64,000 bases of DNA from assembly GCA_030490835.1 (NCBI GenBank), contig CM059973.1, forward strand, positions 62,314,008-62,378,007, in the 5' to 3' direction. Position 1 is the first letter of the stretch, and every line of letters begins with the position of its first letter. A program made the position numbers and the translations under genes. This DNA is from Annona cherimola (lineage: Eukaryota > Streptophyta > Magnoliopsida > Magnoliales > Annonaceae). The notes below the pieces were generated by a model. That model was not told the origin of the DNA. It saw only the letters and a list, made by a program, of their open reading frames with translations, and ran no database searches. Shown piece after piece: positions 31,076 through 44,956 of this stretch.

Positions 31076-31605
31076 GGGCTCTACTTCTATGTAACCAAGT
31101 TCTATAGAAGTGGTCCCATGTAACCCCCTCAAATTTTAAAATATTGATCTTTGATGGAAAATCCGATTCATTTATTACATTTAACACTATTTGTTTAGCT
31201 AGGAGACTAAGCTTCATCTAAATCAAGTATATTCATGGGCCACATTTGCTCAAAAATATGTATATTCATATGTAAATTATGAAAAACGCTTAAATCCATT
31301 CCCACACTTATTAGAATATAACGATACTTTATAAGATCATTTATCTGCATATTATTGATATTTTAGATGATTTAGATGTCTAAAAAATACTTTAAAGTTA
31401 ATATTTTAATATTAAATTATTTTATTACGTTGATTTTATATATTTATAGATGGGACCCATATATAGTGAAATTAAAAAAATAAAAGAGTTTCCAGGATAT
31501 TAGAAATGATGTTAGACACAATAGATAAGAGTAGATTTTCCATCAACCATCAAAATTTTAAAAATGGAAGGGTTACATAGAAAGGGGATTTCATAGAAGT
31601 GGGAT
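31076..31605. mobile_element. MITE (family 2), copy i
   Basis: Non-coding element with inverted ends: CCATGTAACCCCCTCAAATT on the left and a complementary AATGGAAGGGTTACATAG on the right. The interior has AGATGGGACCCATA and ATTAGAATATAACG phrases shared with 32457-32960 and 36513-37018. Right flank is a (TA)n(GA)n tract. Confidence 0.6.
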
Positions 31606-31610
31606 AGATG

Positions 31611-31646
<36 letters not shown>

Positions 31647-31649
31647 AAG

Positions 31650-32035
31650 TGTTATTCTGGTGTAGCGTCATTGCACTGAAATAGCGAGATATTTGCCCAT
31701 TTTTTAGCCTCACACATATTAGAATGCAATAAAACTTTATACAATCATTTTCATATATAAATTTTATAGCAAATAGTTTACATGTTAAAAAAATCACTTT
31801 AAAGTTGTATTTACATCAAACTATTTTATCACGTTGAATTTGAAGTATTTTCAAATTGAGTCCATACACATATCCGATTGGGATAAAAATTAATATGGTA
31901 ATATAATACATTATTCTAAATATAATGGGTGAAGTAGAATATAATTTGATCATCATGTGGGGCCCGTTTTAGCGCCACTGCATTGTAATTCAAAAATGGG
32001 AAAATTTATCGTTGTTCCGGTGCAGCGACTGCACC
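31650..32035. mobile_element. MITE (family 3), copy i
   Basis: Shares GCAATAAAACTTTATACAAT, AACTATTTTATCACGTTGA and GTGGGGCCCGTTTTAG with 32085-32435 (opposite orientation) and 53110-53465. Ends carry GTGCAGCG/TTGCAC-type repeats. Flanked by (TA)n/(TC)n microsatellite. No ORF. Confidence 0.6.
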
Positions 32036-32084
32036 AAAATAGTTCTCTTTCTCTCTTTCTATATATATAAATATTCACGTGCAG

Positions 32085-32435
32085 CTTTATTGCACCACAA
32101 TTGCAGTGCATTTATCTCAAAATGGGCCCCATATGATCATAAAATTATAATTTACTCCACTCATTGTATTTAGAATTATGTATTCTATTACCATACCAAT
32201 TTTCATCCCAATTGAATATGTGTATGGAGTCCATCTAAAAACAGTACAAATTAAACTTAATAAAATAGTTTAATGTAAATAACAACTTTAAAGTTTTCTT
32301 TTCAACATGTAAATCATTTGCTATAAATTATATGTGGATAAATGATTGTATAAAGCATCAATATATTTAAGTACATGTGGGGCCCTTTTGGGCTAAATGC
32401 ATCGTTAATTATAGTTCAACTTCATTGGACAGGAA
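32085..32435. mobile_element. MITE (family 3), copy ii (inverted)
   Basis: Reverse-oriented relative to copy i. Contains AAATGGGCCCCATATGATCA, AAAATAGTTTAATGTAAATA and ATGTGGGGCCCTTTTG. Separated from copy i and from the next family 2 element by TATATA tracts. Confidence 0.6.
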
Positions 32436-32456
32436 AGGTTCTTATATATATATATA

Positions 32457-32960
32457 GGGTTCCACGTCTATGGTGGTCCTGTAAAACCTCTTTCATTTTT
32501 GAGATTTTGATCATTGATAGAATATCTAATCACATCCTTCGTTTATCTAGGGAACTAAGTTTCGTCCCAATCAAGTATGTATGTTTATGGGCTACATTTG
32601 TTGAAAAATAAGTATATTCATGTGCAAATTATGAAAAATATTTAGATCCATTTACACATATATTAGAATATAACAATACTTTATTGAAGTATTTATCTAC
32701 ATATTATTGATATTTTAGATAGAATAGATGTTGAAAAAACTACTTTAAAGTTGATACTTTAGCATGGAGCCATTTTATTATGTTGATTTTATTCCTTAAT
32801 AGATGGGACCCATATGTAGTGTAATTAAAAAATATAAAAGGGTTTCTAAAATACTATAAATGATGCTAAATACAATGGATGGAGTGAATTTTTTATCAAT
32901 CAGCAAGATTTTAAAAATGAAAGGGGTTACATAGAAAGAGGGTTTCATAGTCAACGATTT
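32457..32960. mobile_element. MITE (family 2), copy ii
   Basis: Inverted termini (CTCTTTCATTTTTGAGATTT on the left; complement CCCCTTTCATTTTTAAAATC on the right), about 500 bp, with the family interior (TTATGGGCTACATTTG, AGATGGGACCCATATG). Immediately follows a TATATATATAT tract. Confidence 0.65.
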
Positions 32961-35900
32961 CTACTAAAATACATGATCGATGATAATGAGAGAACATACA
33001 CAGATGCAATAACATAGTTCATTAGGTCATCGTAAACCAAGTATCTCATTAAGTTTAAATTAAACTGGATCCAAATAATAAAATCTATAAAATACATATT
33101 AAAATAAATCATTTTAGATTTGGATTCATCAAGTCCTAGCCTCATCTAGTACACTAATCCCATGTTGGTTTTCACCTGCATATTTGTTATCTAAAAAAAA
33201 GTTAATAAAATATGATGAGTTTGGGCAAACTCAGTAAGTAGAGCATATAAATATAAACAGGCAAAACTTGAATAAATAATATGCATAGGGGTTGACAAAA
33301 CATAAATTAAATCACAAGTCCGAATCAATTTTAAATCCATATGGAACATATGTTGATGCCAAGCATACATTAATGCATTATACACATGTCACTTTTCCAA
33401 TCCATCCATTACAATCTCAAATCCAATGGGGAGGTTCGGTATCTCACCCCGTAATCCAACCCACTGCACAACCTAGGTTGCCATCACTGCCTCTAAGCAT
33501 GAATGACCAACCTTGCACACTATGAATAGATCGAGAAACACCTTTATCCAAACCGGAGGTAAAAATGATATCTTGCTGCGCTCACCATACATCCGCAGCC
33601 ACACCGTACCACATCACACAAAATGCTCTAGCCTCAACCATGACATTGATAGCACCAATCCCATGGACTAGGTTATAATATACATTATTGAAATCATAAG
33701 GGCCAGACAAACTAGGTCTGCAGCCCACCAAATCCATATGGGTCAGACAAGTAGGTCTAAACCAATGTCACCAAGGCGATACCCGATCCTCAATCAGGAT
33801 GTGCTAACAGTTGTCATTGATGGTCCAACAATAACATTTCACAAATCCACAACCACAACCATGATTCACGAATATGCTAACATCCTAAGTAATACATGTC
33901 ACTGTCATAATGCATAATGCTAGCATGTATAAATTGCTAAACTCGGCGTCACAATAAATCATCATAGCCAATAATATTTATTCACTCAAAAATTATAAAA
34001 CAGCGACATCCATACCCGTGACCATACATTACGATACGAAATCAAAAAGAAAAGAGCTCTACTTACCTTATGTCAATCTCAGATGTATTCTTGTATCGTA
34101 TTTCTTTATAATGTTCAAATCATCCCATCGAAAAATGACATTTTTCTTTCATTAATGTTTTAATTCAAATTAACTTTTCTAATCAAGAATTAGCATAATT
34201 TTTCATCCTAAGATGTATGGATAATTTTATGTATTCTAACTTTTGTAATTTAGCCAACATACAGTTGCTTGTATAAAGTAAATTATTCAAAAATCATCAT
34301 CTATAATAGATTTTATTAATTCTAAAACAATACTTGCTCTAAGTTAATAAAATCAATTTAAGTCAAAGATCAATTCACGGAATTACCAAATTACTCATTT
34401 AGCTTTCGATTTATGTTTTTTGCATCATATTCAACCACATCTTATAAATATTCACTTTCAACTGCTAAACAATATTCTCACATTATTAATTACTATCTAA
34501 TAATCATTTGAGTTCAAAAAAATTAATATGATCACAGACTAGTCCTCCCTTGATTACATTAACTTTCGGCAATCTATTTGTATTTAATTTAATTTCCAAA
34601 ATTTTTCATATATTTTATAAGAACTTTCGAAATGAAGCAACTCAATAATCATCTATTTTAACTATTCATATCAATTTTTATTTAAGTTTCAAATTTTTTT
34701 TTAATTATTCCCTAATCTGTCCATATTCGTTGAAATCAAACACACTGATATCTTAATTTTGATTTACGATATAATGGGTATGAGTTTAGGAATGGTTCAA
34801 ATCATGCTAATTATTACCTATATTTATATCATCCAAAAATTAATTTTTATTTTTGATAAGTTATTTCAGGATATATTATATATCATATAAAAATTTCAGC
34901 CTCAATTTATTTGTATAAAAATTATTAAAAATCAATTAGTGCAGCTGAACCTGACAGTCGTTCTACCCTATTCAGGCTGATCTTCTTGGATTTTTTAATT
35001 TACACATTACAAATAATTTTAATCTAAGAATTTGGTCATAAATTAATGGTAATATAAAGAGTCCTAAGTAAAATTTTCATGTCAATAATCATTCGTTTAC
35101 TATTTCATTTATATTTTTCTTTTCCGTTCCAAATTTATTACATGGGTCGTGTAAATTAAGTTATAACTAGTTATATTAGTTAATCTAAACTACTAATCAC
35201 AAACCTAATCATATATTTAACAAACATATCATATAAAATAATTTATTTAGTCTTGATCCAATGATTTGGATCATGATATTATATTTTTAATTAATCTTTT
35301 AATGGTTTAGATCAACTGGTTACACTTTCCACTAATACAAAGATTATTGAGATAGATTTACAATTTTCCAAATCTAATTATCCATCAAGGTGTCCACACA
35401 TGATCTAACATCATTTATTTATGAAAAACTAAATTTTATTCACATCTAATAGTTTGGATCACCTAGATTATACATGGAATCGTAGATTTGATGGTTGAGA
35501 TCTTCTTCTTGTTGTCCAATGGTGTACAATTTTTTTGAGCTTGCTTTGATCACAATTTTGGGCAGATTTTTTTTCTGAATAACAGCCCCTAATCATAGTC
35601 ATGTGCAAGTACCAAAATTTCTCAATTCATAGATTCAATTTGACTTCCGTCAGATTTAATAAATCTGATTTCTAAGGACAATGGTTTCCTCCCTCCAAAT
35701 CTGAAATTTTTCTCCCAATTCCATAGTTCAGATTTGTCTCTACCGTTGATCTTTGCTTAATTTAGAAATTAAGACATAAAATGAATAATGATTGACCTGA
35801 ATGATGACCATTGATGGCTAGGATTAACTTGAACCAAGATCCATCTCCTCCCTCTCTCTCTCTACTCTTTACTCTCTATTTCCATCAAACATGGGCCACA

Positions 35901-36512
35901 CCCCTTATTTATAAGTTGTAGAGATTTTCCAGCAAAGGGGTAAATAACCAGCCACCTCATTTATCTAATTTCAATTTTAATTAATTATTTAATTATTTTG
36001 GCTAAAAGCAAGCCATACGCCCCTTTCTAGAAACTAAGGTTTGACTTTTGACATTTTAACTCCACATGGCCTGTGCATTGCTGGATATTTTTCATTTTAC
36101 AATTTAAACCCCTTCCTTGCTATTTATTTCACACTCCCAAGTTGCTGAAATATGCAATTTCACACCCAAATTGATGATAATGATATACTTGAATGTATTT
36201 TACATATTAATAGCAAAATTCAAATATTTGAAATATGTATTATCATACAAAAATTTAAAAAGATGCTTATTATGTACACACGTTTGTAAAAATTTAAATT
36301 TTCTTCCAAATTTAAAACAGGGGATTTACAAGAGAAGTTTGGATGAAGGGAGAAGAGAAAGACCATCTAAGCATTGCTTTTAATTAGCATGCAAATTGAG
36401 GTCAGCATTAAATTAAAGAAGCTTTCAATTGCCTAGTTTATGCAAGGTTAAAGGCAAATCTAAGTCATTCATAAATTTTTCTAATTAACATAGATAATTG
36501 CTAGTAGAGTGT
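32961..36512 (-). repeat. AT-rich LTR-like remnant (gypsy-type), no gene
   Basis: Around 33210 TGATGAGTTTGGGCAAACTC is followed by AGTAAGTA, with a C-rich segment at 33420-33720. This is the layout I also see in the minus-oriented LTR starting at 37019. A pyrimidine-rich CTCTCTCTC patch lies at 35850-35880. No coding sequence. No exact ends or target duplication identified. Confidence 0.4.
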
Positions 36513-37018
36513 TTTTTATTTATGAAACCCCTCTTTTATGTAACCTCATCTATTTTTAATTTTTTGATGATTGACGGAAAATCAACTCCATCTATTGTAT
36601 TTAACATTATTACTATTATCATAAAAACTTTTTTATTTATTTAGTGTCATTTTATATGAGTCACAACCATAAATGTGAATATTTAATATAATAACATGAT
36701 ATAATACTAAATTTTAATTTTTAAGTAGTATTTTCAACTTCTAAACGATCTAAATATCATTAATAAGCAGATAAATGATTACGTTAAATATTATTACATT
36801 TTAATATATATGGGAAGGGATCTAAGCATCTTTCTTGATTTACATATGAATGTGCTTATTTTTAGTAGATGTGGCCTATACACTTATTGGATTTGGATAA
36901 AATTTGGTTTCTTAATCAAAAAATGATATTATATACAAAGAACAAATTAAATTTTGTACTAGTTATAAACATTTAAAAGATAAAGAGGGTACATGAAATT
37001 ACTTTTGTATAACCAGAT
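36513..37018. mobile_element. MITE (family 2), copy iii, left part
   Basis: Contains TATGAAACCCCTCTTTTATG, ATTGACGGAAAATCAACTCC and the family interior. Its right end (TTTTGTATAACCAGAT) is interrupted by the solo LTR. The remainder resumes at 51586 as cggattatatagaagc, matching the phrase TATAACCGATTACATAGAAG seen intact at 31039-31058. Confidence 0.6.
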
Positions 37019-40000
37019 TGTGGCGCCCCGAACCGAGACGTCACTTCCTTACCTCAAGATCTATCGATTGGTAAATGTGAATCAGGATTTTTCCCTGATC
37101 ATGCAGCGGGTTCTTATTTGGAATACGTCCAAAATTTTTTTCGTTTATTCATCTGTCATCATTCATAACTTGACACGACAATCATCACACATCGTGACAT
37201 TTCACTTGTAATGAAATTCATCATGTTCATTCATAATATCTTTTCATGCCTGTCATTATACAATCAATCATTGTACACATCATATTTGCATACATTCAGT
37301 CATTAATTCCTATGGAACTTAGAACTCTAACTAAGTTCGGATATACATAAACACATAGCATCTTTACCTGCCTTTCTACAGTGAAAGTTTCATTGACTTA
37401 AACATTACATTTTACATCCATACATTCATACAATCAATCTTTGAATCATATATAGAACTTAACATTCTAATTAAGTTCACATACTCCTTAGCTTACCTTA
37501 GCACATGAAACTTATAATATCTTAGCTTACCTTAGCATATTCATGATTTTTCATTCCTCATAGCCTTCAAGGCTATCATCACGTACCTTCCTCCATGTCT
37601 TAGGTTCGCAACCTTCTGAGTTTCCCCAGTACCTGTCTAAGGGTTGGAAAAACAAAACGTGAGTGACAATTCAGTAAGCAAGCATTTTATCTTTAGGGCA
37701 AGACTTCTTGAAAACCTTTTTCATAAACATCAGGAATACCTTGTTCCTGAGGACATGTACATACCATCGTAAAATCCTTTGTTTATGAGGACAATTCCAT
37801 ATCCTTGAATGTTTTCATAAAGCATTCATTCTTAAAATCATTTACAAGCCATGCTTGGGCTTGTTTAGGCAAAATATACACATTTTACCTTTGATGATGA
37901 GTTCCCTTTAATCTTATATGAACATTTTTAATATTCATAGCCATTACATGAAATCATCAGTTGCCAGTGGACGTTTTACGTCCAAAACAACATAAATACT
38001 TAGGCAAAGGAGACATCTCAAGTCTTAAAATATCATTAACATAAACCGTCATAAAATCCTTTAGCCGAGAGATATTTTATGTCTCAAAACATCATTAGCA
38101 TAAGTCATCATAAAATCTTTTAGCCAAGAGATATTTTATATCTCAAAACATTTTTCATATAGCTTCCTTTGGCAATAGTCATTCATATGTCCTAAAACAC
38201 TTTTAATTTAAACACATTAACATTGGACATTCTCATGTCCATAAACCCTTATCATTTAGGCTCTTTAGAAATGGACATTCTTATGTCCAATCCACGTTTC
38301 ACATAAATCTTTTTCATAATCCCCGTCTTGGGGCTTGTTTATAGCAAACAAGGCAAATAAAATACATAAATCATTTTCATAACTGTATTTGCATGAAAAC
38401 ATTTTCTTTTATCCCCGTTATTTACACTTTTGTGTATAACACCCCGTCTTTTAGGGTAACATATGCATATTAGCTCATAAAAATCCCTTGTAGGATAACT
38501 TTTTGTATAGATGCTTTTATATCCCAATCTTTGGGCTTTTGAGAAGCAAAACGTATGCAAATACATTTCTCCCCTTCCAGTAGTGACACTTAGCAAGTGA
38601 TCATGCTACTTTTTGGAAGAGAATCCTCAACAACACGCTAGCCCAGCGGCTGTTTATTTATCCTGCTCCCATCTCAGGGAGGGCGCCGTTGGCACTCCTG
38701 TCATCCCTTAGTGACTTGGCCTTATGTAGAGTGGGCCCCGGTCATCCCAACCGTACTTTACAACTGGCCTATTCCTCGTAGACCGCAGCCTGCATCCATA
38801 TGCACAAAAATCGTAGACCGAAGTCTATATTTAAGAATAATTTTCAAAATCACATCACAGACCGCAGTCCTGTCAACTTGTAAGCGAGCGCACCCACTTT
38901 AACAAGTTATTATTTGAAATCTAGTTTTAGGATGACCTTTCTTAAATTCCTTTAGAATCATTTTGAGTAAAATATTTTGATAAATATTTGAAATGTTTGA
39001 GAACCAATACATTTTAAAATTCTTTTAATAAAAGAATTTCAAATCCTTTGGATTTCCATAAATAAATCTTATTTTTCTCTAATATTTGCTTGGTTTCCAT
39101 TTTAGGACCTTTTGTTTACAAAAGTTATGCAATTTTACTATCCCCTTGTCCATAACCTAAAAATTTAATAATTGTCCACATAACAATCATTTTTACATAA
39201 AGGAAAATTGCAGTCTTTTACATGCCATCAAGCAACCTGAAATCAAACCATTTTATGAAATCAATCATAGGAGGTTGGTCATCCATAAATCTCTTTTTAA
39301 CACATCAGTATAAATATTTTTCCAACATTTTTAACATAAATTTCCTTATCTAAAGGAAATCAAAACTTTTCGAACATCATTTCAAAACATATGGGCTATG
39401 TCCAAACCATCATTTACTATTTAGTTATCTTGACCTAATAAAATAAATCTTTTTCATCATTGTTTATCGCGAGTTATTGTAGAAATAATTCAAAACTCAT
39501 TTACAAACAATATTTTGTGAAAAAGGGTAAAATTTCCTTTTTCTTATAAAATGCTGTTGAAACAATATCATATAGAACTTGCTTGCTTAAAAGCAAATAC
39601 TTAAATCCTTCGATATCAAACATGAAATCCTTAAAAAAATATTAGCATGGAGAACTTGCTTACTCATAAGAAAAATTTCTCAATTCCATTAACATGAAGC
39701 ATTCCCATCCTTAGCAACATTTAGGATAAATTATTTATCTTAAGAAGTGTCGCTTGCTTCCCATGAAGCAAACTTTAAGACTTTTCATTAAAGTCATCAT
39801 TTTTCAAAACTTATGGCTTTGCATTAAAGCCATCATATTCAAAACTTGTGCTTGCCCATTCGTTAAAACATAAACATAAACATAGACAATTCAATCATAT
39901 CAATAACATAGAAAGAAAATGACATTTTAGAAAGTTTGCTTGCTTACCTGAGATCGTCATAATCCCTTTTTCTTTCATTCTTTTCCTTGCCTACATGAAA

Positions 40001-43000
40001 ATAATATGATTTTTCATATATTTCTTTTTTTTGCATTCCATTTAGTTTTGCAACTCATTTTATTCACATATATCATTTATTCGACTTCTCAAGTCACTAT
40101 GCATACTTTTTGCATATACGTGCACATTTTTACACATTCCATCGGCTAATACATAACATATATAACCCCGTAAATAGGGTATCCATTCAACCATATAAAA
40201 TTCATCTATTAATAATCATATATAGGTTCATTAACCTTCATTTACCACTTTTCACATTTTTTTCTAAAATTCATACATCAGTGCCCGTTCCGAGCGCCTG
40301 TTATGACCTTAGACTTCATTATATAATTCCAAAATTGAAAATTAACCTCATGAAGTGCTAAACAGATATATATTCATAAAATATATCATATTTTCATATA
40401 TTTTTGCACAAAATAAAATTTCACAAGTCATTGATCACCCTTGCATATCTATTCCTTCACATATGCCCATTTGGCAACATATACATAATGGATTTCATAA
40501 ACTTTTCTAAGTCAGATGTTTAATCCATATTTCAGCGGTTTAATTACCCTTAATTACGTCTGCATTGAGGGTATTTTTATGGGATTTAAATTCACTTGCC
40601 ATAGGTTTCCAAAACAGCTAGTTTGGAACCCATTTTTCACCCGTTTAACGTGTCTTTTGACACATAACCTTAGGCAATTATATAAATCCTAAATTTCAGA
40701 ATATAATACCACTTTTCTTAATCCATATTTAATTATTTAACACATATATCAATTTGGATCATTTCTACATAGGTTTCATATTTCTTTTTGATTTTTTTCT
40801 CAAACTATCCACATATGCTGAAATCAAGCAGACTGAAATCTCAAAATCTTGAATTAATATCAAATCAAGTATTTTTGATCTGAAATTTCTACAATGCCTT
40901 ATTAACTACAACAATTAAACAAAATAAATATTTTCATAATAAAACATTAAGCATTTATATTTATTTTGGCATTTTTACCTTGCTGAACAACAACATCCAT
41001 TTTCAGTCAGCCTTAATCATGTAAATTATTGAGTATATTTATACCCATCAAAACCTAATTTTTAATTTTTTTCGCATGATACTCAATATTTCTTACATAT
41101 CTTGTAAACTTTTCAGACCAAAATTCCTTGTTAAAAAATTTTTAAAAATTATTTTCTACAGCTGATCCTGTCACCCGTTTTACCCTGTTTGAGCTAATCT
41201 TCTCAGATTTTTATTTGCAAATTAATTATCCTTTTAAGCTGAAAATTATTTCATTCCTTAATAACCCAATAAGAATTCTTTCCAAAAATTTTCATGCTAA
41301 AATTCATCCATTTACTATTCTGTCAATAATTTAATTTATAACATCATATATCATTCAAAACTTCACTTTTCATCATCTAAATCATGGAATTTCATGCATG
41401 CAAGCTAAAACCCATTCCATATTCATTCAAAAACATGTTGAATCATCACTTTAAAGCATTTTTAAACATATATTTCATTTTTGGAAATCTGAAGTTCAAA
41501 AACTCAAGGTAACCAATTCCAAATAACACATATACTTACTTGAATTGATGCTCTCCAAACCCTAATCACTTGCGAGAGTTTTCCTCCTCAAATTCCCCTT
41601 ATTTTCCATTGGTTTTTATCTTCTCCTTACTGGGCATGATATGGGAACGTGAACTGCTGGTGGCATGGGATAAAAATCCAGCATTTGGAAATTTCCAAGG
41701 GCCCTCTCTCTCATGTGAACGTGCTTGACTTGGTGGGGCTGGATTTTCCAGCTGTGGGCCCCACTTTGTGGTAAATTTCCACAGCCATTCAATGCATGTC
41801 TATCCCCCTTATGTGCTTGTGAACTCACAGCCACATAAAATTGCATTTTTCCATTTTTTAAAAATCCACAAATCTGCAATAATCCAGGCCGTCCAAATCT
41901 ATCCACTTGGTATGTCCACCATTGCTGCCCATTTTCATATTTTTTCCAATTTTTAAAATCTAAAAATGAGGGTAATTTATATACCTAGTTACCCCTTAAT
42001 TCATGTATTAATTTGGTGTTAAAAAAATTAACAAAAAATGGCTGCAACAGCACCAACCATTGCACGTCACATTCATGAGACAAGCTGTCCACATTTCCTT
42101 CTTCAATGGAAGTTGCAATTCATGAATTTCCTTGAATTTTTTTCACATAATTAAATGCTCATTTATGTATCCCAACATGTCAGCTTCATATATACATATT
42201 TTATAAAATAAAAAATTCAAAAAATATGGAGCAACCAGCCCATAAACGTGCTTGCCTTGGACACCTCACCTATGCTCACTTGAGCACTCATAGCTTCATC
42301 AATTATGGACATTCATTGCTGGGATTTTATTTGGATATTTGCATTTTATATTAATACATAAAATACCTTAGAAATGTGCTGCATTTGACACCTCATCTCC
42401 CATTAAATAATGCATTTAATCCATGTACTCTAGCCATTAATGGAAAGGTGCTTCTGAGGTACATTAGTCAACTATGCTCACCTTTTTCATTGCAGGTATT
42501 TTTCCAACATTTCAAGCTTAATCTAAGCCATCCAAAATAAACATCTCATAATTTCATTCAACCGTTTCAAATTTCATCTCAATCCGATTTTCCTAGCTCC
42601 CGTTATAGTCGTTTAAAGTTAACGGTTGAAATTGAAATATGATTAATAAATCATTAATCCAATTTCATCAAGGATTTTCATAATCCAATAATCCCATAAT
42701 ATCAAGCCCAACATCATCAACTTTCATGTCAAATTTCACTTGAATTCGCCTTACAGGCGTTGAATTATGAATTTTCTAGTATTTTTCAACATAATTCCAG
42801 AATTTTCATTTTAATCTCCATTAATTAAATCATAAAAATTAAGCTAAACATTCATGCCACATTAGCATATTTTAATGCTCATTATGCTCCATTAGTCACC
42901 TTGACACATAATGGGCTCCGGCGATTAAATTTTTAATCACCATTCTTAGTGGAACCCTAATTGCAACATATCATAAAATCCTAAAATCATCTAAAACTTA

Positions 43001-43038
43001 CATTTAATTATATATAAGTCACATATACATGTTCACTG
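37019..43038 (-). repeat. Large solo LTR (about 6.06 kb), main part
   Basis: Begins TGTGGCGCCCCG (37019) and, after removing element C, ends GGGGTTTCACA at 51585. Flanking pentamers cagat (37014-37018) and cggat (51586-51590) match at 4 of 5. On the minus strand it starts TGTGAAACCCC and ends GGGGCGCCACA, like the solo LTR at 55647 (GGGGCGTTACA). No gag, pol, PBS or PPT is visible, so I call a solo LTR of a gypsy-type element. Short frames inside (such as 41616-41906) have no family features. Length is unusually large. Confidence 0.6.
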
Positions 43039-44643
43039 TATTGGGTCCCGAATAGATGGAAAAACCCAAGAGGGGAGGGGTGAATTGGGTTATTAAAAAT
43101 TTACAACTTAAACAAAAACTTTACCCCGGATTAATCTAGTCCCCTTAATGAAGAAACGAGATGGAAAGCAATATAAAGTAGAGAGCAGAAAAATAAATAG
43201 ACACAAGATTTTATAGTGGTTCGGGCAACCTCCCTACTCCACTCTTCCAAGCTCACACACCTTGTGACTTGGGTTCTACTATTGCATTCCACGAATACAA
43301 TTAGAGCCTCTTGCTCTCTTCTAGATTCTAGCTCTAGGGGGCATATAACTCACTGCTCAAGTAGGTGATGAGTCCCTCTCCAATCACACACTACTTAGCA
43401 TACACTTGATCCTAGTTCCTCAAACTAGATCAAGTTCAATCACAAATAAATGAAACAAAGAAATCTACACTTTACAGATGTGTAGCAACAATTAGGCGCA
43501 GAGAAGAACTTGAAAAGTTGGCTTTGAAGATTCTGAAATGAAGCTCTTGCAGTTTGAAGTAGAGTTCTTCTTCTTGAGTGGCTTGATCTCTTTGAGCTCT
43601 TGAATGTAGTAGATAAGCACACTTAATGATTTTCAGCTGCTTCCCTCGTCCACAATGAATGCCTTTTATAATTGTGGAGGGAATCCGAACGTTAGAGGGT
43701 TGGTGGCGCGCATTTAATGCACCAACGTTCGAATAAAATCCGACCGTTGCGACCCAAGTCGCATGTGGAGTCGACTTCGGATGCGACTTCGCCCAAGTCG
43801 CAGATGGAGTCGACTTCGGGTGCGACTTCACCTCACCGTCGCAACTTCAAGTTCCTGTCAGGGTCGACTTGGGTTCTCGACTTGACCCAAGTCGCAGGTG
43901 GAGTCGACTTCGGGTTCGACTTCACCTCGACAGTTGGCTTCACGAACTTGGAGCTTGGAAACTTTTGTTTTGCTTAGTCTTTCTCAAGCCTTTTAATTCC
44001 TTTGCAATTTTTGTTACTCTTTGGATCATGGTATCTTGCTTTCATTAGCTCCAAGATTTGCAAACCTTAAATCCTTGAATCTTGAACATTTGGATCTTGT
44101 GAATCTTGAAGAGCTTGACCCTTGCATGATTGGTTCAAGCTCCTTGCTTCGCATTGGACTCATGACTTGATTTCATCTTGAATATGCATTCCATCTTATC
44201 TTCTGAAAAATCGCCTCTGCCCGATCGAAGTCGATGTTGGAGTCGACTTCGGCTGCGACTTCACCTCAAGTCGCACGTGGAGTCGACTTGGGGTGCGACT
44301 TCGGCACTTCGTGTTCTGAGCTTCGACTCTGGACAGTTTTTGTCATCTGAAGTCGATGTCGAGGTCGACTTCGTTTGCGACTTGGCTACCCAAGTCGCAG
44401 GTGGAGTCGACTTGGCCTGCGACTTCACCTTACCTTCTTCCGTTTTCAACTCTGGATAGTTTTGCACGTTTTGAAGTCGATCTTGGAGTCGACTTGGGGT
44501 ACGACTTGGCTTCTATTCTTGATTTTCTTCAAATGATTATTCCTTAAACATTTCCACAAACTTGTTAGTAGCCAAGACTTACTCAAATTGATTTGTTAAT
44601 CATCAAAACATAGATTTAGCTAGTTTTTCACATATTTCCAACA
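43039..44643 (-). repeat. Element C 3' LTR
   Basis: 1605 bp. The outer terminus has decayed from TGTTGG to TATTGG. TATA (minus) lies at 43662-43671 and the U3 repeats at about 43750-44520. Confidence 0.94.
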
Positions 44644-44644
44644 A

Positions 44645-44657
44645 TCTCCCCCTTTTT
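44645..44657 (-). other. Polypurine tract of element C
   Basis: The minus strand reads AAAAAGGGGGAGA, one base from the LTR. Weaker purine runs at 44833-44843 and 44861-44876 look like decayed upstream duplicates. No extra ORF fits in the 313 bp to the end of pol. Confidence 0.9.
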
Positions 44658-44956
44658 GATGATTGACAAAACCGATTTGAATGTATACCTTTCAATTAAA
44701 AAATAACATACTTAGCAATAAAATAACATGCTTAGCAATCCTTCAATATTTAACAAACATTCAAACTCTTCTCCCCAATCATATCCTACTCTTTTCTCCT
44801 TAAGCGTAATCATAAGGATCAAATCCTATTCTTCTCCCCCTTTGGACTCAAATCCTACTCTCCTCCTCCTTTTTTGTCAATATATCAAAAAGTTAGAGGG
44901 TAAAGAAACAAGTGGGTTTGCTCCCCCTAAATGGGTTCTCCCCCTCAATTTATGCT

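Noticed and set aside
41616..41906. 96-codon minus-strand frame inside the large solo LTR
   Set aside because: No domain or conserved motif, and it lies within repeat DNA.
37019..43038. Host gene region between the MITE and element C
   Set aside because: No exon-like frames; the ends are LTR-like with matching 4-of-5 flanks and the interior matches LTR phrases elsewhere in the window.
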